From Chaetorhynchus papuensis (taxonomy: Eukaryota > Chordata > Aves > Passeriformes > Rhipiduridae), in assembly GCA_013396525.1 (NCBI GenBank), contig VWYX01000765.1, positions 312,934-376,933 on the forward strand: a stretch of 64,000 nt of DNA, read 5' to 3'. The stretch's first letter is position 1. The number at the start of each line of letters is the position of its first letter. The notes beneath the pieces were generated by a model. That model did not search any database. It had not been told where the DNA came from and worked only from the letters and a program-made list of their open reading frames with translations. The translations under genes were made by a program, and so were the position numbers. This document shows, piece by piece, positions 1 through 9,530 of this stretch.

Positions 1-118
1 GTGCCCTCAGACAGCCCCCAGAGCGGTGCAGAGCTCTTTGGGTGCCCTCAGACAGCCCCCAGAGCGGTGCAGAGCTCTCTGGGTGCCCTCAGACAGCCCC
101 CAGAGCGGTGTAGAGCTC
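1..118. repeat. 41-bp GC-rich minisatellite, cut by the window edge
   Basis: Just under three copies of a 41-bp unit stand in tandem, with unit starts at 1, 42 and 83. The copies differ at only a few bases (a TTT/TCT change near the unit end and a C/T change in the third copy). The array runs off the left edge, so its full copy number is unknown. It decays after about 118 into GC-rich single-copy sequence. The open frames crossing it are a product of the repeat and not evidence of a gene. Confidence 0.93.
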
Positions 119-988
119 TCCTGTGCTCAGCCCAGTGCAGGGGCTGGGCAGAGCCCAGCTGGGAGTGCAGAGGCGCCGATGGCTCCGGGGCTGTGCTGCT
201 GTTTCTCTGTGCAGGGCTGGTTCCTGTGAGCTTCACCCTGGCTCTGCTCACGCCTTCCTCAGGGAGCTCTGCACCGTCTTTTGTTTTAAGGGGAAGGCAC
301 TGCCTTCTGCTCAGAGCATCTCTGTGCACTGGGCTGGTTTCCTTTCTGAGGTGCTTGCCCACAGGAGGCTGTGGAAAATAGATAATAAGCAGAGTTTGCT
401 TACCCTGACTTGCTGGTCCTGCTGCAGAGAGCCCGAGAGTCACTCCTCAGCAGACACCCCGCACTAGAAAAGTTCAGCAAAAGAGTTTCTTCCACTTTAA
501 CTTCCTGTCAGATTTTATAACACCAATAAATTGAGAGAAAGATGGTTTATGACAATGCAGCTCCTCTCTGATTATGGCTGCACCTCTCTTAAGCTTTCAT
601 ATTCAGCTGTATTTTAGAACATTTTCTGACAAATGGCAGAATTAAAAATCACTGCTGAGTTTCTAAGATAAGGTAAGGGAATTTTCTCCCTCCCAAACCA
701 GCTCATTGTTTTACTATGTATTTTTCTGATGCCTGTGCTCTGGTTGAAATTGTAAGTGATGACTCTCTATTAATTTTAATTTGGCCTATTTTCTGTTGTT
801 TTCCCAAATAAAGCAGTTCTGGCAGGTACAGCACAACAAGGTACATAATCTTCAATGGGCCTGGAGCCAGACCAGACCCTGGAGACCTGGAAAAGAAATC
901 TGCTAAAGCATAGGGAGGCACATACACACATACATGGATACACATTATAGCACAGCTTTTAAAATAAAAGGCAATTCTCCCCACTTAC
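119..988. other. Non-coding stretch, GC-rich then AT-rich
   Basis: To about 470 the sequence is GC-rich and rich in CTG/CAG words. After that it becomes AT-rich with no repeat I recognise. A splice-like pair on the minus strand (acceptor at 422, donor at 403) would enclose only 18 bases, and I do not call it an exon. Confidence 0.5.
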
Positions 989-1101
989 CTCAACCATAAG
1001 TGCAGTAACCTTTCAATCCTTTCGTTTTCATTTATTCTTTTAATTTTGGTTTTTCCATTGGAGGTCATAGTCCCTCCTCCAGCATTTGAAATTGTCAAGT
1101 G
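989..1101 (-). other. Candidate internal coding exon (113 bp)
   Basis: On the minus strand a pyrimidine-rich acceptor (CTCTCCTTTAG) is followed by 113 bases and a full-consensus donor (GAG|GTAAGTGG). Of the three frames only one is open across the block. It starts in phase 0 and leaves two bases at the end, so the exon would be read in phases 0 to 2. The implied 37 residues are hydrophilic in the middle, rich in Lys, Arg, Asn and Glu, and end in a Leu-rich stretch (ERIERLLHLWL). I do not recognise the protein. The next exon would lie to the left, where only about 1 kb is visible. A chance match remains possible. Confidence 0.33.
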
Positions 1102-2490
1102 CTAAAGGAGAGGGAGATTATGTACAGAGGAACAATTTCCTAGTTGGATTAATATCCATGAATAAATCCATTAGCGTGCCTTAGGGGAGAAAGGCTGAGG
1201 GACTGAGTGTTTCCTTGATGACCAGTGGAACAGCTGAAATGCACAGGTCTATGAAGACACTCAGCTGTAGCAATTGCTGCCCAGGCTTTGAATCTAATCT
1301 GGTCAGGTTTTTAAATCCTTTCAAAGTAATTAGGAAAAGAATTGCATTCTGTAGTCTTAAAGTATACCTTGGGTATACTCTGTTAAAATAGGACAAGTTG
1401 GAATCACCCTGCTTCCAGCCTTAAGCAGCCTTAATGCACTGGTATTTAGGACCAGATTTATTTCCAGAAGAAATAAGGCCTTATTCACAGACTTCTTGTG
1501 AAATTAACTTTTAAAATTATTTCAAATATTGGCAAAGAGTCCATAACACTGATATTTTCCCCCTTGTACATTTATTGCCTAGATTGGCTACGAAGTCGTA
1601 TTGAAAAGGAAAATGAGCAAGAAGCTTCAATGAAAGGTTTTAAAGTACAGCTGGGGATCAGTTTTTCTGATGCTGAGCCATGGATTTGTTTTTGCTGTAT
1701 TTCTTTACCTTCCCACTCTGTGTCTGTCCTGGGTAATACAGAGGCTGCTCTCTTTGTCCTGTGAATGGTGCCAGGTGCAGGGAGCAGAGACTTTCTGAAC
1801 TGGAGGCATTGGAGAGCAGCAAAGCCCACACTGGACACAGAATTCCAGATGTGGCACCTTACAAGGCCTCTTCTCTCTTTGAAAGTTGTCCCTCCAGGTG
1901 TCTGCTTGTTCCTGTCTCCTCATGTTATGTTTTTCTTGATAAAAGTTGATTTGCTAGTTTGGACTCGTATTTAGTCAGCTGCACACGACATGGCTGTCAT
2001 GGAAATTATAATCTCCCTTTGAAAAATCTTACCAGTGATGTTAAGATTTATAAGGATGGGAAAATGAAATTACATTCCAGATTCTGTATGTGCTGTGGTA
2101 AACTAGGTTTGATCTGGCGAGCATTCCTCAAGCTACAGAATATTTACCATCTCTACACCTTTCCTTGAGGCTTGGCTGCCACTACAATAGTAAATATCGG
2201 AATTACCATTCCCTAGAATGTTGATAGCAATGACTGAACCAGGTGGTGCTGCCAAAATGTTCCTCTTCTGTTACCCTGAAGTCCTGAACTGATGTGAGGT
2301 AACAAACCAAGGGCTCTGCCCACACAGGAGGTTCTGGTGCTGTTTATGGCTGGTGGAATTGCACTAGAGGTACATTCTGCTTTAAAAAACATGTTTGGAT
2401 AAGGATATCTGCGATGTGGATAAATAGTGAACTTCTGTCTGCCAGAAGGGTGAATTGGACATCTGCCATTAGTACCACATTCTCTTACTA
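1102..2490. other. Non-coding stretch with one coding-like patch on the plus strand
   Basis: This is AT-rich single-copy sequence with no recognised repeat. On the plus strand, after a pyrimidine-rich acceptor ending at 1582, the next 60-70 bases read as a charged coding-like peptide (WLRSRIEKENEQEASMK) and keep two CpGs. No good donor follows, so it is not called as an exon. Confidence 0.4.
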
Positions 2491-2536
2491 AAATATATAT
2501 ATGTATGTATGTGTGTGTGTGTGTGTGTATATATAT
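2491..2536. repeat. Compound TA/TATG/TG microsatellite
   Basis: (TA)n runs into (TATG)n, then (TG)n, then back to (TA)n. The run is about 46 bases and is nearly uninterrupted. The alternating purine-pyrimidine sequence is typical of a polymorphic vertebrate microsatellite. Confidence 0.95.
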
Positions 2537-2949
2537 CCTCTCCTGGTCATTAAATGAGGAAAGGCATCAAAGTCATCCCATGGTGACATTTCACTTCTAG
2601 TTAATTCAATTCAAAATTATTTTTTTCAGTTACATTGAGTATAAAACCGTCAGACATCTTAGGACTTCTTGAAGTGACAAGTGCTCTAGACCCCAGCAAC
2701 AATTTGGGAAACCTCACGTGACAGTACAGCCTCTATTTTCTAGGTTAGTTATCCCTCTAGTGAGCACAAATGTCCAGTGGGATAAATACATTCCCCGTCT
2801 TCAAGAAGAGCCACAAGAACTCTGACAGCACCTGTGTGCAAAGCAGTCATGTAAGCTAAAGATCAGGAACGTTTCTCCAAGCCCGTGTGCCCAAAATAGC
2901 CCAGGTTTGCTATCTGAAATCAAAGGGCTGCTATAAAAAGCTGCCTGGA
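2537..2949. other. Single-copy non-coding sequence
   Basis: I see no repeat, open frame or regulatory pattern in this stretch between the microsatellite and the CpG-rich block. Confidence 0.5.
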
Positions 2950-3290
2950 TGCCTGTGGAGTATCCGTGCCGTCCGTCAGGGGGTTATTTTTGGCCTGAGC
3001 GTTGACAGTGCCACTCACAGTCAGGGCAGACACAGAGGCCCTGAGCCGTGAGCTGCAGGAGCGACGCCGCTCCCCGAGCACTGCGGCGCTCACGTGAGGA
3101 GAGCCGGGCCATGCCGGGGTCTGAGAGCTCCGTATCTCGGGGGAGGAATGGTGATTATATAACCGTGTCACTCGTGGTGAAGTCCTCCAGGATGTGCATT
3201 TCCCAGAGCAGCTCCAAGCCCTGCGTGTGGTGACCCTTGGTGTGGCCAGAAGGGCGAGGCGCTGCGTTGTTTATCAGCGGGGCTGTGCAA
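2950..3290. promoter_or_regulatory. Small CpG-rich block, candidate promoter
   Basis: About two dozen CpG dinucleotides fall in some 340 bases, with nine in the 60 bases from 3061. The surrounding sequence has very few. The block contains a CACGTG E-box at 3091-3096 and a TATATAA-type box at 3154-3162, which reads as a TATA-like element on both strands. On the minus strand an ATG in good context (GGCATGG) at 3112-3110 opens 31 codons that run to a GTGAGTGG donor after 3019. On the plus strand an ATG at 3111 also sits in good context. The block could be a first exon and promoter in either direction. CpG density is what I can see directly. Promoter function is inferred. Confidence 0.45.
3019..3112 (-). 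other. Candidate first coding exon from the CpG-rich block
   Basis: Read on the minus strand from the ATG at 3112, 31 codons stay open and are rich in Arg, Ser, Ala and Leu. They are followed by one extra base and then GTGAGTGG. The base before the donor is T, which weakens it. The TATA-like element lies about 40 bases upstream and would leave a very short leader. The phase at the end (1) does not match the candidate exon at 1101-989, which needs phase 0, so at least one more exon would be required to link them. The family is unknown. Confidence 0.2.
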
Positions 3291-3521
3291 GTGTCACAAG
3301 ACATGTTCATTACCCACCAGCAGGGTTGGAAGGCTCTCTCTTATCATAGCTTTTTTTGACCCCCATACTTGAACTCTGGTGCAGCTGGGGGTTTCTTTGA
3401 TAGTTGAAGCAGAAAGCTGTGTTTCCAAAAAAAGTTCATCCACTTTTTTTGTCCTCGGTACCATTGTATTTGAGGGCTTTGCAATCTTATCCTCAAGAAC
3501 CCCTGCAAATATTTTTCAGGC
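3291..3521. other. Single-copy non-coding sequence
   Basis: CpG density drops back to background here. Nothing recognisable lies between the CpG-rich block and the MIR-like remnant. Confidence 0.5.
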
Positions 3522-3600
3522 AGCAAACTGAGGCCCGGACAAGCCAATTACTTGTTCAAGGTCACAGAGGAACATGTGAAAGTTCCCAGAGTGTGGCTGC
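3522..3600 (-). repeat. MIR-like SINE remnant, antisense
   Basis: The plus strand carries the series AAACTGAGGC...AA...ACTTGTTCAAGGTCACAG. This follows the reverse complement of the MIR core (AAACTGAGGCACAGAGAGG...GACTTGCCCAAGGTCACACAGC). It is diverged and short, as expected for MIR copies that predate the split of birds and mammals. The call comes from remembered consensus and was not aligned. Confidence 0.6.
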
Positions 3601-4512
3601 CCTTGGCAGGACTGCTAGCCTCTGACAAAAGGTGTCCTCTGGTGGAAGACTTCACTCCGACCCAGAGGCTCAGAGGATTTATTTGGCCGGGCTTCTGGAG
3701 GGGGGTTTTATCCAAATGCCATCTTCTGGCCAGGATGTTCTGCAAATCCAGGGTGCCATTCCAGCATGCTGGGGATGAAGGTGGAAGAGTGGGAGCAGAG
3801 AGCAGAGCTCTGCTGCCTGCTGGCCCTGCTCTGCCTGCCTGGGAAAGGACTCTGGGCTTTCATTGCACAGGGCTTGTACAAGGCAGTAGCCAGGCCTTTT
3901 TCTATTAATTGACACTAATAAACTACCTATCTTCACATTCCAATTTCTGGCTGAGGCTGAGGAAGTTGAGGAGGGGCCTCAATGCATAACAAATGGGCAA
4001 ACCCCAACTGATGATGCCACGGAAAATATTTTGCATTGCATATGAGATGTGGATATTCTGCTTCCAGGATATGGAGTTAAATGCAATATTTTTTAAGATT
4101 TATAATCTATTTTTATGCACATTCTTGCATTCTCAGAGTGGCCTGAGCCCCTTCAATTCATTTATTGGGGTTTATTCAGCTTTTGCTCTATTCCTGCTCG
4201 TCTTTTTTTCCTTTTAATGAGTTTTCTAAAAAAGGCTCTTCCCTAAAACAAGGCTTTCCTCGGGAGCCAGCATATCACATCTTTTTCCACTGGATGCACT
4301 GTGATGAGCTATTCACTACATCTTGTCAGGACACGGGTTGATCTGGCTGGGAGCAGGGTCTGAAGAGCCCCCCGTGGCTGCACAGATGGTCTGGGGGCTC
4401 GGGGGGACCATCAATGGTCGGTCATGTTCAATTTACACCTCGCTGTTTCTGGGAATGTGCCCACCACACACAGACACTTTCCACAGGAAAATGTCATGAA
4501 AATGACAAGACA
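3601..4512. other. Single-copy non-coding sequence
   Basis: The composition is mixed and there is no recognised repeat. Open frames here are short and do not look coding. Confidence 0.5.
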
Positions 4513-4552
4513 AAAAATCTGTGGGGGATTCCCCTCTTTCCCACAGATTTTT
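4513..4552. other. Perfect 13-bp stem hairpin with a kB-like loop
   Basis: AAAAATCTGTGGG at 4513-4525 is the exact reverse complement of 4540-4552, with a 14-base loop. The loop and stem edge contain GGGGATTCCCC (4524-4534), which fits the NF-kB consensus GGGRNYYYCC and is itself almost palindromic. The structure is visible directly. Any regulatory role is inference. The stem is too short for a typical microRNA precursor. Confidence 0.6.
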
Positions 4553-7092
4553 AGGCAGACACCGTGTTCTGACCAAGTCCTGTCTTTCTGCAGGGCTCTG
4601 TTTTCATTTAGAGCCACACTTCTATCGCTTCTGTGTCTCTGGTTTACACAGGATCCTCTTTGAACATGGGAAATTGCATCTAGTCCTTGCACATAGCACT
4701 CTGTGTTTGCCTCCAGCCTCGCTGTTACCACCTTTAAAAAGATGTAAAAAGCTCAACTTTCTTCCTTAAGAAGTGATTAAATAGACTAAAACAAATCTTA
4801 GTAGTGCAAATGCAGCGTGCTTCTAGTTCAAATGTGAAGCAACTCTATCAAAATTGGTCAATTAAATGCATCCAAAATCAATTTAACCAAAGGAAAATTA
4901 GACTTTGAACACTACTGACAACAAATTTTCTGTTATAGGCTGGTAATGCAAATATCCTTCTGCACAAACACTGAGAAATTTAAATAAGTCTAAACCAAAT
5001 GCTATTAATTTGCACCTGAATTCTTGTAAAACGAAAGCCCTGCCAAGTTTCCAGGGAATGTGTTTGATAAGGATTAGGCATCCTTGTGACCTTACTAAAT
5101 ACTCTCCTAGTGTGGGAATGGATCTCTCACGCTGTGCCCAGTAAGAATAGTAACGCTGCTAACTTTGTCCCAGATAGCTAAAAATGGGCTCCTTCACACC
5201 CTGGGGGGGTCACTGCAGGGCCCAGGGGCTGGGCTGCCAGACCCAGCCTGGGACACGGGGAGTTTGACTCAAAAACGAAGGGGTCTGAGAAGAAAGGGCT
5301 CAAATAACGACTCCTGGGTAATTAAAACTGCCTAATCTGACTCTGGAGCTGCTGCCGAGGGTCTGTGTTGCAGCCCAGCCCGTTGGTGATGGATAACTGG
5401 GGACACGACCGAGGAGCTCACATCGCCCTCTGCCCACAGTGTGCTGGCAGAAAAATGGCCCTTCCCAGCTTAAAGTTTGAGTGACATCACTAAGCAAAAA
5501 TACCACCAAAAAGCCCTTCCACATCATATTGGGGTCTAGAGACAACCCCCCTTCTTCTTTCCCCTCTTCCCATTATTTTATATTTTGAATTGAATATATT
5601 TATATTGAATTTTATATATTGAATGCACTGAAGAGCTGCAGAACCTGCCCTGTAGGTACAGAGACCTGAATGCTGCATTGATTACAGTTTGATAGGAGAT
5701 TTTGTTAACTCCCAGTTTCTAAATCAAGCACAGGAGCTGGGTTTTTAAATTCTAGTTGTATAAACTCTGCTTTGTAGCACATTTAAGACATTTCATGAAA
5801 TGTGACAGCTAAGCCCAGGTTTATTACCAAGTGAACCTGTTACTGAAGAGGACTGTGCAGACTCTGCAGCTGTATTTTATTGTTAGATGCAAAGTTCACT
5901 TCATAACGAAGAGTGCAATTTGTTCCTGGATTGATTAGCTAACCAGCAAACCAGTGAACAGAGTTTCACAGTTTCACTGTCTCAAATAGACTGGGACATC
6001 CCATCAATAATCCACTTTTGAAATTAATGAAGATTATAAAGTCTGACAGAATGCATTGGCATGAAAATGGTCATTGTTGGTTATATTTGTGAATAGCCTT
6101 GACCCAAACTTGTGTCTGTATTTGATGTTTCAGTGAAAACCTGTGATGACTCAGTGATAATAAACTTATTATTAGAATTATGAATCTTCTTTGCTTTTGA
6201 CAAAACTCAGCCAAATTTTCACAACAGCTCTTCTTGAGCCTGACTTCCAGAAATTCCTGCTTCAGGGGCAACAAGCCATTTGAAAATTAAGAATAAGCTC
6301 TGCCAACTGACCTATTTCAAAGCATAAGAGTACTTCAAGTTTACATGGCATAAGAGTTGGGGGAAAAGAAATAGATGCAGGTGTTTACAGTGTATTTGCA
6401 TTGAAAACATGGATGCTGAGTGAAACATGTATTTCACTTTTATATCCATGTGGCTCTCCTGCTAAGTTGCTTTTCTTGCAGGTTATCAGGTTCTTAAATG
6501 TCACTGAAATATTTTAAGTCCCAGATTGATGATTTGTTTTTTTCAACATGAAAGTGTAAGAAATTTTTAATGTTTGAAGCACAAAACAAGATTTCACTGA
6601 CAGTTCCCGTCCCATGGCTGAATGGAGAGCAAGGTACTGTATTTTGTCAAAAATCTGAAAGCATTTTGTTGCTTTCAAGAAATTTTAAGTTGACATTAAA
6701 ATATTGAAATTGAGGAATTCTTGTCCAAATTATTCACATTTCCTCACACTTTCTAAAGTACACTGTCTCAAACATCAGAAAAATCTCACTTTTTAATTAA
6801 ATGAGTGATTTATGTTGGGTTTTCAGGCTTTTTAAAATGCAGCTAACATTTTGGGTTTTTTTAAAGATATAAATTATCAAAATCACCTGGCAAACAAAAC
6901 AAAATTGACTTCTTTATTGTATGGAGTCTATCCCAATTTGCCTCAGGTTTTCTGTAGCTTTAGCTGCAAGACGCTCATTCTGCTAACAATGGGATTTAAA
7001 AGATATTGCTTGATACACTCCAGGCTATGCAGATATAATTTCCAGCTGGAGTCTGCAGTGTTCTGGGAATCCTTGCATAATCTGGCAGGGAA
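4553..7092. other. AT-rich non-coding stretch
   Basis: There is no recognised interspersed repeat. An AT-rich patch near 5575-5625 repeats TATTGAAT-like words. The rest is single-copy and AT-rich with no coding-like frame. Confidence 0.5.
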
Positions 7093-7260
7093 TATAAATA
7101 GCTCAGGCACTCGATGGCAGGGAAGTGTGACCTGCTAAAGTCACCGAGTGCTCGCCACAGCCCAGCTGCCCTCGCCCAGAGCGGGGCTGCCAGCGAGGCC
7201 CGGAAACTCCTGCAGCTGCAAGGTGACTTTTCAGTCTGAGGGGAGCAGGGCAGGCAGGAG
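7093..7260 (+). promoter_or_regulatory. Candidate TATA promoter with GC-rich leader
   Basis: A consensus TATAAATA stands at 7093-7100 within a sharp change from AT-rich upstream to GC-rich downstream sequence. Downstream, 7140-7215 carries about six CpGs. A modest donor (GCAAG|GTGACT) follows near 7222. A TATA box, a start site near 7120-7125 and a short GC-rich first exon would fit. No open coding frame with a convincing start is seen. Confidence is limited because TATA-like words are common in AT-rich DNA. Confidence 0.3.
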
Positions 7261-8067
7261 GCTCCTGAGTGACTGGTTCCAGTCCTTTTCCCAGGCTGTC
7301 GGTGCCTCCAGTGTGGGACATCCCACGGTGGGATCAGCGTGACTGCACAGGAGGGGCTGCGGGGCTGCCCTCGGGGATGGGCTCTGATGAGTCCCTGCCA
7401 TGGAACAGCTGAGCCTTTGCCACTCAGAGGGTAATGAGGACATAATTAATGAGCAATTGTGCCTTTGCCCCTTTTCTGGGTGCTGTTCACAGCCAGTCAT
7501 TGATGGGAGAGGTGTCAGGGCTCTCACAGGCAGGAGCCACCTGGAGACCACCCAGGCACCAGAGCCCAAGGGAAGGCGCAGCTCCCAGACGGAGAATTCC
7601 ATTCCTTTCCAGGCTTCTCATCCCAGTCTTGCCAGACCTGGTGGCAGGAACAGGGAGAGGAGACAACAGCAGGGCAAGAATCAGCACCCGAGTCCAGATT
7701 TCTGTCTGGCTGATGGCTTGCTTGCTCCCTTTGTATTTGTTAGGTGCCAATGTTTGAAGGGCATTTTGGAAGAAGAAGGTGGCTCTTTTTGACTTTCTCA
7801 GATCTGTGATCTCGAGGTGTTTTCAGCCTTAGGTCTGTTCTTGTGAATCTTTCTGAATCTGTACAAACGATGTACTTCTGCTGTTACTATGGAAATCTCT
7901 GAAATACAACTCAATTTCGTGTCATTTCACTCACTTTGTCCGTGAAAGACAATTGCTTCTTCTCATTACCTTCTGTGAGTCATCACATTCTCTGCTGTCA
8001 GGCCATCAGATAATTGCAAAAGGCTACAGCCCCAATAGTTGAAATGAAAAAAATCAATCTTTCTTAC
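7261..8067. other. Single-copy non-coding sequence
   Basis: GC-rich at first and then AT-rich. Frames of up to about 130 codons occur on both strands, but they overlap one another and have no splice or family support. Confidence 0.5.
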
Positions 8068-8117
8068 CTATTTTCTCCAAAACTCCGAAGTATCAAAAGA
8101 CCCAATCCTAAACGTTG
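8068..8117 (-). other. Candidate 50-bp coding exon
   Basis: On the minus strand a strong acceptor (CTATTTATACTTCAG) is followed by 50 bases and a GTAAGA donor. The frame from the first base is fully open (QRLGLGLLILRSFGEN). A second frame is open until a TAG that falls exactly at the donor. Two frames survive, so the sequence alone does not decide which is coding. It lies downstream of the coding-like stretch at 9530-9314 on the same strand and could belong to the same gene. The product is unknown. Confidence 0.25.
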
Positions 8118-9313
8118 CTGAAGTATAAATAGAATTGGAGGATGACAGGGAGATGGGCAAGCAGAAACTCATTCCCATATCCCGGCTTTCTGAAGGTTTC
8201 ACTGAAACAACGAGATTGTAAAAGCAAGAAAAGAGCAGAACAAGGGCATTTTGGGTTTCTGCCATCTTCTCTGAATGAGGAGAAATGTTATTTTGTAGCT
8301 AAACCACTACCAGGAGGCAGCCCCTCCTGGGGATTTACAGTGAGATCACCACAGGAGGGGAATCCTGAGCCTGACATTTATGTCCCAGCTCCAGTGCACC
8401 CCTTTCTTTCCCTGCCAGGAAAATTTTGTGTGGCTGCACCACTTGTCTTGACTATTTCTATTTTAATGGGTGTCTTGATCTCGCTGGCACTGGTTTTACT
8501 GAGAGCAGAGCTTGTCCCTCTGCTCCTCACGTTGGTGCTCGGGCTTGAATCCAACTCGAGCGGGAACAGGAGACCTTTCCTGCAAACTGCAGGACTTAGT
8601 GGTGTTGCAAGATACATGGAAACTCCAAAAATAAGTTTGAAAGCAGTTTCCAGACACATGGTTGCAACTGGGAGGAATTTTGGTATTTTTCACAGCTCAG
8701 TGTTGCCTTGATAAAGTGCAAAGAGAACCAGCCACCAACTTGAAATGATTCCTGTGAAAGTCCCACCTCTAGAAAGGAGAGCTTGTGCATAAAGCACAGT
8801 TCTAAGCTGCTAGGAAAGAGTCATTAAAGAGATGTGCAAGTTTGCGTCTTAAGTGGGTATGATTTACAATTTTTAAAAATAAATCAAATAAATACTTCAT
8901 TATTTTGAAGGTTTGGAAGCCCCCAGAAACATTTGTAGAGCCATTATCAGCACTGTCCCTTAAGACTGAACTGTCACCCCTCTTCTTTAGATCCAGTCTG
9001 TTCCAAATCACAAAAGAAGCATTTTTGATGAGTTCAATAAAAATAGCAGACAACAGGCACCTACTTATTTGAGACTTGTTAGAGTGTCAGGCACTGTTGA
9101 GGTTTTACATCCAGATACACATTTTCTGGGGACTTTGAATCTGTTTTCCACCAACATCCAGGGAAGGTAAAAATGTAAAAAAGAGAATAGGAGCTAGATC
9201 CAGAAAATCTTCAACAGGCCTTCCCATGGTACACACTGAACGTTTTTCCTTCTCTCTTTTGTCAGTGCCTCTGGAAAACCTGCAGACAGCAGAAACATCT
9301 TACACTCTGGAGG
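8118..9313. other. Non-coding stretch with one long chance frame
   Basis: The plus strand has a 189-codon open frame (8142-8711). It does not resemble a known family, has no splice support and overlaps open frames on the minus strand. I treat it as chance. No repeat is recognised. Confidence 0.45.
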
Positions 9314-9530
9314 TCACTGTCCCTGGAATTTCTTAGACAAGATGGTTGCAATGGTCTCTTTGAGGACAGTGACTTCAACCACTGGATTCTCACTGAAAGA
9401 AATGAGTCCAATGATTCTTTCCCAGATTTGCCTTCTGAGATAAGGAGGAATCAGCTGAAGCCCTAGGAGAACTCCACTGAACTCGTGGAAGTTATAATCA
9501 CTGGCAGTCACTTTCTTGTAGCTTAGCTTC
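9314..9530 (-). other. Coding-like stretch, possible last exon
   Basis: On the minus strand an acceptor (CTCATTTTCATAG) at 9531 is followed by 71 open codons and a TGA at 9316-9314. The peptide has a balanced composition, no Cys, and a pattern of hydrophobic and charged residues that would form several amphipathic helices (for example PPYLRRQIWERIIGLI). It looks more like real protein than most frames in the window. An internal donor-like GTGAGA could end the exon early, after about 45 codons. No AATAAA is obvious just downstream. I do not recognise the family. Confidence 0.33.

Noticed and set aside
4513..4552. Hairpin as a microRNA precursor
   Set aside because: The 13-bp stem is too short for Drosha/Dicer substrates, and the flanks do not extend the pairing.
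8142..8711. 189-codon open frame on the plus strand
   Set aside because: No family resemblance, no promoter or splice context, and overlapping frames on the other strand. A frame of this length is expected by chance in a window this size.
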